Below are positions 44,230-52,520 of a stretch of 64,000 nt of DNA, in pieces. Position 1 is the stretch's first letter. Every line of letters starts with the position of its first letter. Under the pieces are notes generated by a model. The model ran no database searches, was not told the origin of the DNA, and saw only the letters and a program-made list of their open reading frames with translations. Both the position numbers and the translations under genes were made by a program. Source of the stretch: Marivita geojedonensis (GTDB taxonomy: Bacteria > Pseudomonadota > Alphaproteobacteria > Rhodobacterales > Rhodobacteraceae). The stretch is taken from assembly GCF_002115805.1 (NCBI RefSeq), contig NZ_JFKC01000011.1:1-64000 (forward strand). The letters run 5' to 3'.

Positions 44230-45318
44230 TCAGGACCGCATCGCGGCGCGTTGCTGACGCCATTGATCCAGAACGACGGCGCTGATGATGATCGCGCCCA
44301 TGGCCATCAACTGATAGAACGCGTCGAGTTTGATGAAGGTGAAGCCGGACTGGATGACGCCAAAAACCATCGCCCCCAGAACAGTGCCGACGATAGAGCC
44401 GCGCCCTCCGGTAAGGCTCACGCCGCCGATTACGGCCATGGCAATGGCGTAGAGTTCGTAGAACTGTCCCATGCCGGCCTGCGCGGTGAGGTTCTTGGAG
44501 CTCAGCACGATCGCAGCAAAGGCGGCCAGCATGCCCGCGATCATGTAAACGAGGATCTTGTGACGTTTCACGTTGATGCCCGACATGCGTGCCGCGTCTT
44601 CGTTCGAGCCGATGGCGTATGTGTGCTTGCCGTAAACGGTGAATTTCATGATCACGAAGAACACGGCGGCCAGCAGGACGAACCAGACAACAGGCATCAT
44701 ACCAGCGCCAAGGGCTGCGTACTGTTCGGTCGGAAACGAGACGGGTTGCCCCTTGGTCCACCACTGAGCAATGCCGCGGCAGATCAGGAACATGCCAAGA
44801 GTCGCGATGAACGGCGGGATTCGGGTAAGGGCAATGAATGTGCCATTGATCGCGCCGATCAAGGCACCGAAGGCCAACCCCACGAGTATGGGAATGATCA
44901 CGGGAAGGTCAAACGACCAAGGCCCAAACACGGCCTTTGGGTTCGGGTTGCCGTTGACCAGCTCTGTTTGTGCAAAAGACATCACGATCATAGCCGCCGC
45001 GCCGACGAGTGGCCCTGAGGAAAGGTCGATCCCTCCGGAAATGATGACCTGGGTTACTCCAAGCGCGATGATCCCGATGATCGACACCTGCAGGATCACG
45101 ATCTTGATCCGCGCGATGTTGAGGATCGTGCCGTCCCGGTTGGTGTTGAAATCGAACAGCATGCTCTGGCCGTTCATGTAGGGCAGGATCTGTCCGAGAG
45201 CCTCGAAGATCAGAATGATCAAAACCAGCGCGATAAAGACATTGGCCTCGTTCGGCCAGGCGCGCTTGGACTTGTCGTAGGTCAGTCCGCCGATACCGTG
45301 TGATGTTTGATCTGCCAT
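44230..45318 (-). CDS. Sugar ABC transporter permease (RbsC-like)
   Basis: 362 residues with about ten membrane helices. Features of the ribose/inositol permease family: SGGIDLSSGPLVGAAAMI, GAINGTFIALTRIPPFIATLGM and AIAMAVIGGVSLTGGRGSIVGT. It would form the homodimeric channel for the binding protein encoded upstream. Twelve bases separate it from the ATPase gene. Confidence 0.92.
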   Translation of the reverse strand: MADQTSHGIGGLTYDKSKRAWPNEANVFIALVLIILIFEALGQILPYMNGQSMLFDFNTNRDGTILNIARIKIVILQVSIIGIIALGVTQVIISGGIDLSSGPLVGAAAMIVMSFAQTELVNGNPNPKAVFGPWSFDLPVIIPILVGLAFGALIGAINGTFIALTRIPPFIATLGMFLICRGIAQWWTKGQPVSFPTEQYAALGAGMMPVVWFVLLAAVFFVIMKFTVYGKHTYAIGSNEDAARMSGINVKRHKILVYMIAGMLAAFAAIVLSSKNLTAQAGMGQFYELYAIAMAVIGGVSLTGGRGSIVGTVLGAMVFGVIQSGFTFIKLDAFYQLMAMGAIIISAVVLDQWRQQRAAMRS

Positions 45319-45361
45319 TTTCCCCTCCGCACGCCCGTTCTGCGCGCTGCTCGCGTTGCAG

Positions 45362-45394
45362 TCGGGACGGCGCGAAGTTGGTGCGCCGCCCCGA
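45362..45394 (-). other. Intercistronic stem-loop after the binding-protein gene
   Basis: A strong hairpin with an 11-bp stem and one mismatch (arms TCGGGACGGCGC and GCGCCGCCCCGA, 9-base loop) in the gap between the inositol-type binding protein and its permease. There is no T-run. Such structures often protect the 3' end of a binding-protein transcript, so that it is made in excess over the permease. Confidence 0.6.
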
Positions 45395-45413
45395 TCTTCT
45401 CAGTCGTTCAGGC

Positions 45414-46358
45414 TCAGTTTTTGCTCAGGAAGTTGTCGATGTTAGCCGGGGTGACCAGCTGGAACGGGATGTAGACTTTCTGATCGACATCTTCGCCACG
45501 GGCCAGCGCCAGAGCTGCGTCGACCGACCCTTCACCCTGACCGAACGCATCCTGGAAAACGGTTGCATCGAGATCGCCCGCCTGCATCGCAACCAGAGCG
45601 TCCTGAGTGGCGTCTACGCCGACCACAACCACGTCTTCCATCGAGATGCCTGCGGCCTTCATCGCCTGGATCGCGCCGATGGCCATTTCGTCATTGTTTG
45701 CGAAGACCACCTGGAAGTCTTCACCCGAGGACAACCAGTTGGTCATCAGATCCTGCGCTTCGTCGCGCGACCAGTTTGCCGTCTGGCGGTCGATGATCGA
45801 GATGAAGTTGCACATGTCGATGCCGAGAATGTCATCGACATCCTTGGTGCGCTGTACCGCCGCCTGGTTGGACAGCTGCCCCATCAGCAGGTAGCCGGAT
45901 GCGCCACCGCTGTGCCCCATGGCACGCAGCATCTTGCAGGCTTCGAATGCGGCGAGTGTACCGGACTCGATTTCGTTCGAGGCGACGAACGCCTGATCGT
46001 CGGGAAGTGTGTCCACGTTGACAGGTTGGCGGTTCACATAGACGAGCGGTACGCCGGCAGAAGCGGCGGCCTGTGTCATGGCTTCGGTTGCGTTGGTGTC
46101 GACGGCGTTCACGATGATCGCGTCAACGCCGGACGCGACGAAGTTGTTGATCTGGTCAAGCTGACGGGCCACGTCATCCTGTGCGTCTTCAACAACGAGA
46201 TCCACGCCATCGATGCCGGACGCATAGTCTTCCATGCCGTTCCGCATGACGGTCAGGAAGTTGTCGTCAAAGCGGGCAATCGACACGCCGATTGTCTCCG
46301 CAAACGACGCCGAGGACATCAACGACAGCGTGACTGCAGCAATAAGAGTTTTCTTCAT
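45414..46358 (-). CDS. Sugar ABC transporter substrate-binding protein (inositol/ribose type)
   Basis: 314 residues from ATG 46358. Signal peptide MKKTLIAAVTLSLMSSASFAE. The mature protein is a type I (RbsB/IbpA-like) binding protein: IGVSIARFDDNFLTVMRNGM, then VDAIIVNAVDTNATEAM and GVDATQDALVAMQAGDLDATVFQD. It would bind inositol or a derivative in the periplasm for the permease and ATPase downstream. Confidence 0.92.
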   Translation of the reverse strand: MKKTLIAAVTLSLMSSASFAETIGVSIARFDDNFLTVMRNGMEDYASGIDGVDLVVEDAQDDVARQLDQINNFVASGVDAIIVNAVDTNATEAMTQAAASAGVPLVYVNRQPVNVDTLPDDQAFVASNEIESGTLAAFEACKMLRAMGHSGGASGYLLMGQLSNQAAVQRTKDVDDILGIDMCNFISIIDRQTANWSRDEAQDLMTNWLSSGEDFQVVFANNDEMAIGAIQAMKAAGISMEDVVVVGVDATQDALVAMQAGDLDATVFQDAFGQGEGSVDAALALARGEDVDQKVYIPFQLVTPANIDNFLSKN

Positions 46359-46435
46359 GGTTTCCTCCCTAAACGGTGTCCGGCACACCAAACTCAAAAC
46401 CGGAAGCCCCGCTGGCGGGGCGGTTGGTCGTCCCT

Positions 46436-47251
46436 TCAGGCGGCGTGCGCCTGAAGTTCGGAAGCGATAAAGTCAAAGGATCTCCGGATTGCACTGTACG
46501 GATCCGTCAGCGCGTGGGTTTCCGGTGAAAAGCATTCGTAGGAGACCGGGCCGTCATATCCTGCCGAGAGCAGCGCAGCGATTTGGTCGATGTTGCCAAG
46601 ACGGTCCGAGGCATCGATGAGAACGCGGTGTTCGTCTTCCATTTGCCCCAATGTCAGCGCGGGATCGACGACGCCGGAGATGTGCACAATGCCTGTCATC
46701 TGGGGGAAGAAAGTGTCTTCCTCGGCCAGTGTATGGTGAAACGTATCGTGCACGATGCGCATATGCGTTTCGCCGCCGATGGACCGGATCGTGTCCACCA
46801 GCTCTGCCTTGTGGCGCAGCGACGAGCGCTGGAAACCCAGCGGTTCCACAAGGCCGATGAGTTCGGCATCCTGCAGCAATGGAAGGATGGCTCGCAGCGC
46901 GACGCGCAGATTTGCCTGCCGCTCACCGTTGCCAAGGGCGGTTCCATCGTTGCGGGGGATCAGGCTGATCGTATCGGCGCCAGCCTCTTTGGCGATCCCG
47001 ATAAGGGCTTTCACCGCGTCTTCGCGCTCTGCCGACCAGTCATTGAAGGGATACACCTGGCTCACACCGAATAGGCTGAGGCCCTTGTCCTGCGCGATAC
47101 GTCCGGCGTCCGCAGGGGAGCGCCCGTCGAAGAGGGGCTGGTCGATGTCATTGCGGACCTCGACCCCGGCGCATCCCAGTTTGGATGCAAGGTCCAGAAA
47201 CGCCACATAGTCCAGACCGGGCACGGTCATGTGGTTCAGAGCCGTCTTCAT
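46436..47251 (-). CDS. TIM-barrel sugar isomerase (IolI/IolH-like)
   Basis: 271 residues from ATG 47251. AP-endonuclease-2/xylose-isomerase-like fold: LGCAGVEVRNDIDQPLFDGR, LSLFGVSQVYPFNDW, MRIVHDTFHHTLAEEDTFF and VSYECFSPETHAL contain the probable metal ligands. Similar proteins in inositol loci include 2-keto-myo-inositol isomerase (IolI) and IolH. It is the first gene of the long iol operon, whose likely operators lie 110-160 bp upstream. Confidence 0.8.
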   Translation of the reverse strand: MKTALNHMTVPGLDYVAFLDLASKLGCAGVEVRNDIDQPLFDGRSPADAGRIAQDKGLSLFGVSQVYPFNDWSAEREDAVKALIGIAKEAGADTISLIPRNDGTALGNGERQANLRVALRAILPLLQDAELIGLVEPLGFQRSSLRHKAELVDTIRSIGGETHMRIVHDTFHHTLAEEDTFFPQMTGIVHISGVVDPALTLGQMEDEHRVLIDASDRLGNIDQIAALLSAGYDGPVSYECFSPETHALTDPYSAIRRSFDFIASELQAHAA

Positions 47252-47363
47252 TTTTCCTCCCAGCGCAGCTCCGCCAACCTCTTCGGGTCGTGTCAAAGCC
47301 TGCCTTACGGAAGGTAACCTGTCGTCAATTGTGAGATTCGGTCAATGCTACGCGCGTAAAAAT

Positions 47364-47412
47364 GCGTCATTCATGACGCTTTCCAGGCCGCAATAATGAC
47401 GTAAACACGTCA
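47364..47412. promoter_or_regulatory. LacI-type operators upstream of the iol operon
   Basis: Two 16-bp palindromes. One, TGACGTAAACACGTCA at 47397-47412, touches the lacI stop codon. The other, GCGTCATTCATGACGC at 47364-47379, uses the same CGTCA core in the opposite arrangement. The first has the form TGACGT-N4-ACGTCA and differs by one base per half from the TGATGT-N4-ACATCA site at the other lacI gene. They lie just before the iol operon and are the probable binding sites of the regulator encoded at 47413. Confidence 0.65.
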
Positions 47413-48444
47413 TCATACGATTTCAGGCAGGATCAGCACCGGGTCGAGAAACAGCTGCCCGAATACGCCGTCCTCACCATGCAGCGAGGTCTTGACCATC
47501 ATATCCACCACATCATCGCAAACCTTGGCCAGCGGTGTGGAAATCACCATGGTGGCATATCCATCGATCAATGCTGCGCGGCTCTCGGCCGTCAGTTCGT
47601 TTACCACGAGCGCCACTTTTGGTTCGGAATGAACCTCGCGCAAAGCGGCGATCGCCCCCTCCATGCCGCCACCTGCCACGTAGATACCCTTGAGATCCGG
47701 GTGACGGTGAATGAGGTCGAGCGTTGCCTCGTAGGTCAGTTGGCGTGTCTCGAGGTTCACGAGCGTGTCCAGAACCTGAAACCCACGCCCGGTTTCCCGG
47801 ACAAATGATCGGAATCCCACTTCGCGAAGATCGTGCCCGTGCCAACGGTTGCCGCCGACGAAAATGGCCAGCTTGCCCGGTTCATGCACGGTTTTGGTGA
47901 TCAGCCACGCAGCCTGCCTTCCGATCTTCATATTGTTCATGCCGACATAGCAACTGCGGATGCCCTGCGCGAAATCATTGAGCATCGAGAATACTGGAAC
48001 GTCTTTGTCCTTCAGATCCTGAACGACGCGGTCAAGTTTGGGGTCATTCACCGCAACCCCGGCGATCGAGTCACAGGAGGCTCCAAGCTCTGACAGCAGT
48101 TCGGCGAATTCGGACGGCGATTGAGAAGACGCGTATCGGATTACGGCCTGCCCCCGGATATCCGAGCGTTCAGACACCGCGCGTTCTATCTCGCGTGCGA
48201 AATTCTTATAAAACTCCTGAGACTGCTTCAGAAGCACAAATCCCAGCCGAAGCTCTGGCAGGGACTCATTCAGCCGCCCCTGGAAGAGCCCGGTTCCATG
48301 GTAGCCGATGCGATGTGCAGCTTCGGAAATCCTGCGTATGGTTTCGGGCCGTACTTTGGCCCGACCGTTGATTGCCCGGTCAACGGTGGTCACGCTCACC
48401 CCGGCTTCGCGGGCAACGTCCTTGATGGTGACTCGGTCAGCCAC
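47413..48444 (-). CDS. LacI-family regulator of the iol operon
   Basis: 343 residues. Helix-turn-helix TIKDVAREAGVSVTTVDRAING at the N-terminus and a sugar-binding domain after it. It shares long stretches with the LacI-type protein at 36274, including TRQLTYEATLDLIHRHPDL and IYVAGGGMEGAIAALREV. It lies directly upstream of the iol operon on the same strand, with palindromic operators in between. An ACGTCA half-site at 48466-48471 before its own start suggests autoregulation. Confidence 0.9.
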   Translation of the reverse strand: MADRVTIKDVAREAGVSVTTVDRAINGRAKVRPETIRRISEAAHRIGYHGTGLFQGRLNESLPELRLGFVLLKQSQEFYKNFAREIERAVSERSDIRGQAVIRYASSQSPSEFAELLSELGASCDSIAGVAVNDPKLDRVVQDLKDKDVPVFSMLNDFAQGIRSCYVGMNNMKIGRQAAWLITKTVHEPGKLAIFVGGNRWHGHDLREVGFRSFVRETGRGFQVLDTLVNLETRQLTYEATLDLIHRHPDLKGIYVAGGGMEGAIAALREVHSEPKVALVVNELTAESRAALIDGYATMVISTPLAKVCDDVVDMMVKTSLHGEDGVFGQLFLDPVLILPEIV

Positions 48445-48537
48445 GCAGTCTCCTATGGCGAAATAACGTCATTGGATGATAGCTTTGCAGCAAGTCACTT
48501 GCCAGATCAAAGTTAGCAGGCTTGTTTATTCGACACG

Positions 48538-48569
48538 AAACACCCCCAGCCGTCTGGCCGGGGGTGTTT
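48538..48569 (-). terminator. Terminator of the NCS2 permease gene
   Basis: A perfect 10-bp stem AAACACCCCC / GGGGGTGTTT with a 12-base loop, 22 bp after the permease stop on the minus strand. The stem ends in AAA/TTT, giving a modest U-tract. Confidence 0.8.
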
Positions 48570-48590
48570 GCATAATTGGATCTGCTGCCG

Positions 48591-50006
48591 TTATTCGCCG
48601 GGCATAGATCCTGAGCCGTGACCGGACATGCCGCCCGAAACTTCCTCGGTCGATTCACTTGCCAGTTCCTGTGGCAGGACGAGGTTGAGAACGATGGCGA
48701 TAAGCGCGGCAGGCAGGATGCCGGAGGTGGCGAGCACCTTGATCGTCTGCGGCAGGTACTGCAACGCGCCGGGTTCGAGTTGCAGGCCAAGGCCCAGCGA
48801 CAGAGCAATCGCGAAGATCACCATGTTGCGGCGGTTCCAGTTCACATCAGACAGCATCGAAATACCGGCCGCGACGACCATGCCGAACATGACGATCACA
48901 CCGCCGCCCAGCACTTCGATCGGGACCGACGAGATCACCGCGCCCACTTTGGGCACGAGGCCGCAGAGGATCAGGAACAGCGCGCCGATGGTGACGACGC
49001 CCCGGCTCATCACGCCGGTCATGGCGATCAGGCCAACGTTCTGGCTGAAGGAGGTGTTGGGCAGCGCGCCAAATAGGCCCGAGACGGCAGTCCCGAGACC
49101 GTCGGCAAAGGTCGCGCCCTGGATTTCCTTGTCGGTGGCTTCGCGGCCCGCGCCTCCTTTGGTGATGCCCGACACGTCGCCCACGGTTTCCACCGCCGAG
49201 ACAAAGGACATCAGGCAGAAGCCGAGGATTGCGGCGAAGGAGAACTCCAACCCGAAATGCAGCGGGTTCGGCAAGGCGAAACTCGCCGCACGCCCCACGT
49301 TGCCCAGGTTCACCTGACCCAGAGCGAAGGCCACGACGTAGCCGACCAGGAGGCCGACCAGAACCGCCGAGACCGACAGCATGCCACGGGTGAAGAACTT
49401 GAGCCCCAGCGTGACGATGATCACGGTGCCGGCCATCGTCCAGTTCAGCAGAGAGCCGTACTCTTCGGTCCCGATGGCGGGAACGCCGCCTGCGGCGTAT
49501 TGGATACCCACCTTGACCAGCGCGAGGCCGATCATCGTGACGACAAGGCCCGTGACCAGCGGCGGCAAGGCAAAGCGTAGCTTGCCGATGAACAGGCCGA
49601 GGAAGGCGTGAAACAGGCCGCCGACAAGGATGCCGCCCATCAGCACCGCGATGGCATCGACGCCCTTGCCGGCGACCAGCGGGATCATGATCGGGATGAA
49701 GGCAAAGCTGGTGCCCTGCACGATGGGCAGCCGCGCGCCGACTGGACCGAAGCCGATGGTCTGGAACAGCGTGGCGATGCCTGCAAAGAACATCGACATC
49801 TGGATCATGTAGATCATCTGGGGGAAATCGGGGCTGTTGGAACCAAAGCCGAAGCCCGCCGCGCCGCAGACGATGATTGCCGGGGTGACGTTGGACACGA
49901 ACATCGCCAGAACGTGCTGGATGCCCAGGGGCACCGCCTTGGCGATGGGGGGTGTGTAATTCGGATCGCGGAGCTGCTCCGGCGTGCCGATGGATGCGTC
50001 TGACAT
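48591..50006 (-). CDS. NCS2-family urate/xanthine permease
   Basis: 471 residues with about 12-14 membrane helices. Nucleobase-cation-symporter-2 motifs: SFVSAVETVGDVSGI (the Glu of the substrate site) and NTSFSQNVGLIAMTGV (QNxG). The C-terminus is an unusual Gly/Ser-rich tail. It imports urate or xanthine by proton symport across the inner membrane. It lies next to allA and the puuE-uraD fusion on the same strand, which points to urate as the cargo. Confidence 0.92.
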   Translation of the reverse strand: MSDASIGTPEQLRDPNYTPPIAKAVPLGIQHVLAMFVSNVTPAIIVCGAAGFGFGSNSPDFPQMIYMIQMSMFFAGIATLFQTIGFGPVGARLPIVQGTSFAFIPIMIPLVAGKGVDAIAVLMGGILVGGLFHAFLGLFIGKLRFALPPLVTGLVVTMIGLALVKVGIQYAAGGVPAIGTEEYGSLLNWTMAGTVIIVTLGLKFFTRGMLSVSAVLVGLLVGYVVAFALGQVNLGNVGRAASFALPNPLHFGLEFSFAAILGFCLMSFVSAVETVGDVSGITKGGAGREATDKEIQGATFADGLGTAVSGLFGALPNTSFSQNVGLIAMTGVMSRGVVTIGALFLILCGLVPKVGAVISSVPIEVLGGGVIVMFGMVVAAGISMLSDVNWNRRNMVIFAIALSLGLGLQLEPGALQYLPQTIKVLATSGILPAALIAIVLNLVLPQELASESTEEVSGGMSGHGSGSMPGE

Positions 50007-50072
50007 GGTTCCTTCTCCCTCGTAACCACTTGTTTTATTGCCGGACGCCCCTCCTCAAAGGCGGCCGGTTCG

Positions 50073-50564
50073 TTAACTTCCGTCGATCACCTCGTAGGGG
50101 GTGTCGAGCCAGTGTTCCTGCAGATTTTTGCCGTCTCCGATCCGGTCGATGACGACGAAAAGGCCGCTGCCTGCCAGCGGGGTCAGAACCCCGTGCCAGG
50201 TGTTGCGGTGCAGATTGATCGCCTGACCCGCCTGGGTCAGGAACGCGCGGGGTGTGCCGGGTTTGCCATCGGCGTCCGGAGCGACGATCGCAAGAAAGGG
50301 ATCGTGGCTCATCGGGACGAAGGCCTGACTGCCCAGCGGGTGCCGCTCCAGCAGGTCGAGCGTGTAGGGCAGGCTGCGCAGCTCGGCCTTGAATATGCTG
50401 ATCCCGGCGCGGCCATCGGCGAAGTCGAGCGTCGCGCGGTCGTGGTAGCGGCCGCACAGACCCTGGTTGATGATCTTGTCCGGCGCACCTGCGCAATCGA
50501 GCAGGTCGCCGAACGGGGCGAAGGCGTCCGCTGTCAGCGGCTCTGTCTGAATCTGACGGGTCAT
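50073..50564 (-). CDS. allA: Ureidoglycolate lyase
   Basis: 163 residues, matching the AllA family over its whole length: PLTADAFAPFGDLLD, INLHRNTWHGVLTPL (the active-site His) and FVVIDRIGDGKNLQEHWL. It splits (S)-ureidoglycolate into glyoxylate and urea, the last step of this purine route. Its start overlaps the puuE-uraD stop by 4 bp, and 66 bp separate it from the permease gene. Confidence 0.95.
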   Translation of the reverse strand: MTRQIQTEPLTADAFAPFGDLLDCAGAPDKIINQGLCGRYHDRATLDFADGRAGISIFKAELRSLPYTLDLLERHPLGSQAFVPMSHDPFLAIVAPDADGKPGTPRAFLTQAGQAINLHRNTWHGVLTPLAGSGLFVVIDRIGDGKNLQEHWLDTPYEVIDGS

Positions 50565-51973
50565 GCGCCAAGCTTGTCCAAAAGCCGCAGCTCGGCGATG
50601 CGTTCGACCTGACGGCAGGCTTCGGCGAATTCGGTGGCGCGGTCGTTGCCGATGCGGCGGTGGAAGGCGTCGAGGATGCTGGCCTTGGTGTTGTCCTTGA
50701 CCGCGATGATGAACGGAAACCCGTGGCGCGCGACGTAATCGGCGTTGAGTTTCTGGAACGTGGCGCGTTCGTCGTCGGTCAGCATGTCGAGGCCGGCACC
50801 GGCCTGTTCTGCGGTGGACTCGGCAGTAAGCCGTCCGGCAGCGGCGAGTTTGCCGGCAAGGTCGGGGTGGGCGTTCAGCACGCCGAGGCGTTCCTCATCC
50901 GACGCGCTGCGGAAGGCGCGGCAGAGCAGGTTGTGTACGCCACGCGCCGTGTCGTGGGTTGGGCCGGATTCATAGGCGCAGGCGCGTTCGGCAATCCAGG
51001 GGGAATGCTCGAAGATACCGCCAAAGGCCGCGACGAAGTCGTCCTGGCTCATCTCGGACGGGCGCTGCGCGGTGGGGGCCGGGTGTTCCCTTGCCCAATG
51101 CTGCGCGATCTGCTGGCGGGTGGCGAACCAGACGCCGTCGTGCCCCGCCATGTAATCCAGCGCGCGCTTCAGCGCAGCCGCGCGACCGGGGCGGCCGACG
51201 ATGCGGCAATGCAGGCCGATGGAGAGCATCTTGGGCGAGCCTTCGATGCCTTCGGCATAAAGGTAATCGAAGCTGTCCTTGAGGTAGCTTTCGAACTGGT
51301 CGCCATTGGTATATCCCGCCTGGATGCCGAACCGCATGTCATTGCAGTCCATCGTGTAGGGCATGATGAGCTGGTCGATATCCCCGAACCGCATCCAATA
51401 GGGCAGGTCGTCGGCATAGCTGTCGGCGACATAGTCGAAGCCGCCCTGTTCCGCGACAAGCCGGATCGTGTTGTTGGAACAGCGCCCGGTGTACCACCCC
51501 TTGGGCGGTTCCCCGACCACTTCGGTGTGCAGGCGGATCGCCTCGAGGATCTGTGCGCGTTCCTCGTCTTCGGGCATGTCCTTGTGTTCGACCCATTTCA
51601 GACCGTGCGAGGCGATTTCCCACCCGGCATCCTTCATCGCGGCGACCTGTTCAGGCGCGCGGGCAAGCGCCGTGGCGACGCCGTAGATGGTGATGGGAAT
51701 GTCCTTCATCATCCGGTGCAGGCGCCAGAACCCGGCGCGCGAGCCGTATTCGTAGATGGATTCCATGTTCCAGTGCCGTTGACCCGGCCAGGGCTGCGCG
51801 CCGGTGATCTCGGACAGGAACGCCTCCGAGGCCTTGTCGCCATGCAGGATGTTGTTCTCGCCGCCCTCTTCGTAATTGAGCACGATCTGAACGGCGATCT
51901 TTGCACCCTTTGGCCAGTTGGCCTTGGGTGGGTTGGCGCCATAGCCTATCATGTCGCGTGGATAGCGTTGCAC
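50561..51973 (-). CDS. puuE: Allantoinase (PuuE) fused to OHCU decarboxylase (UraD)
   Basis: 470 residues in two domains. Residues 1 to about 300 are a polysaccharide-deacetylase-fold allantoinase: RDMIGYGANPPKANWPKGA, VQIVLNYEEGGENN, ASHGLKWVEH and GLHCRIVGRPGR. Residues about 310-470 are UraD: SQDDFVAAFGGIFEHSPWIAE, LNAHPDLAGKLAAAGRLT and FPFIIAVK. The fusion decarboxylates OHCU to (S)-allantoin and then opens it to allantoate. It is the first gene of the minus-strand urate operon and divergent from uraH. Confidence 0.94.
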   Translation of the reverse strand: MQRYPRDMIGYGANPPKANWPKGAKIAVQIVLNYEEGGENNILHGDKASEAFLSEITGAQPWPGQRHWNMESIYEYGSRAGFWRLHRMMKDIPITIYGVATALARAPEQVAAMKDAGWEIASHGLKWVEHKDMPEDEERAQILEAIRLHTEVVGEPPKGWYTGRCSNNTIRLVAEQGGFDYVADSYADDLPYWMRFGDIDQLIMPYTMDCNDMRFGIQAGYTNGDQFESYLKDSFDYLYAEGIEGSPKMLSIGLHCRIVGRPGRAAALKRALDYMAGHDGVWFATRQQIAQHWAREHPAPTAQRPSEMSQDDFVAAFGGIFEHSPWIAERACAYESGPTHDTARGVHNLLCRAFRSASDEERLGVLNAHPDLAGKLAAAGRLTAESTAEQAGAGLDMLTDDERATFQKLNADYVARHGFPFIIAVKDNTKASILDAFHRRIGNDRATEFAEACRQVERIAELRLLDKLGA

Positions 51974-52121
51974 GTCGGTGTCCTCCTGATCGGTTGTCTT
52001 TGTAATCCGAATAATCGAATTCCTTTTTCAAGAAATCCCGAAAGCTGTCTCAAATGGCTTACAGTTTGCGCATTTCGGACGGATGGCTGCATAAAGAGGC
52101 AGTTGATCACAGGAGGCCGCG

Positions 52122-52478
52122 ATGTCCGGTTATTTGACGACCCATGTTCTGGATACCGCCAAGGGCTGCCCGGCCGAGGGGATCAGGATCGTTCTTTACC
52201 GTGTGACCGATTCCGGCACCGAGCAGATCGCCGAGACAGTAACCAATGACGATGGGCGCACCGACAGCCCGATCTTGCCGGTTGATGCGTTCCAGACCGG
52301 AACCTACGAGTTGGTGTTCTTCGCGGGCGACTACCTGCGCGCGACCGGGCAGGCTGGGGCCGATCCGCTGTTTCTGGATGAGGTGCCGATCCGGTTCGGC
52401 ATGTCGGATGCAGCGGCGCATTACCATGTGCCGCTTTTGCTATCTCCGTATGGGTATTCGACCTATCGGGGGAGTTGA
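52122..52478 (+). CDS. uraH: 5-hydroxyisourate hydrolase
   Basis: 118 residues, transthyretin-like. It starts with [19 protein letters not shown] (catalytic His), and the C-terminus reads [18 protein letters not shown], ending in the diagnostic YRGS tetrapeptide. It hydrolyses 5-hydroxyisourate, the product of PuuD, to OHCU. It is divergent from puuE-uraD with a shared 148-bp promoter region. Confidence 0.96.
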   Translation: MSGYLTTHVLDTAKGCPAEGIRIVLYRVTDSGTEQIAETVTNDDGRTDSPILPVDAFQTGTYELVFFAGDYLRATGQAGADPLFLDEVPIRFGMSDAAAHYHVPLLLSPYGYSTYRGS

Positions 52479-52500
52479 GCCCAGGCTCAGACTGGGGCTC
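52477..52500. terminator. Candidate bidirectional hairpin
   Basis: GAGCCCAG pairs with CTGGGGCTC (one bulged G) across a 7-base loop, overlapping the end of uraH and lying 21 bp from the end of the convergent methyltransferase gene. No T-run is present. Confidence 0.35.
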
Positions 52501-52520
52501 GTACGGTAAGCGCGAATGTC

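Noticed and set aside
45362-45394. Hairpin as an intrinsic terminator
   Set aside because: It has no T-run and lies inside a transporter operon, so an mRNA-protecting role is more likely.
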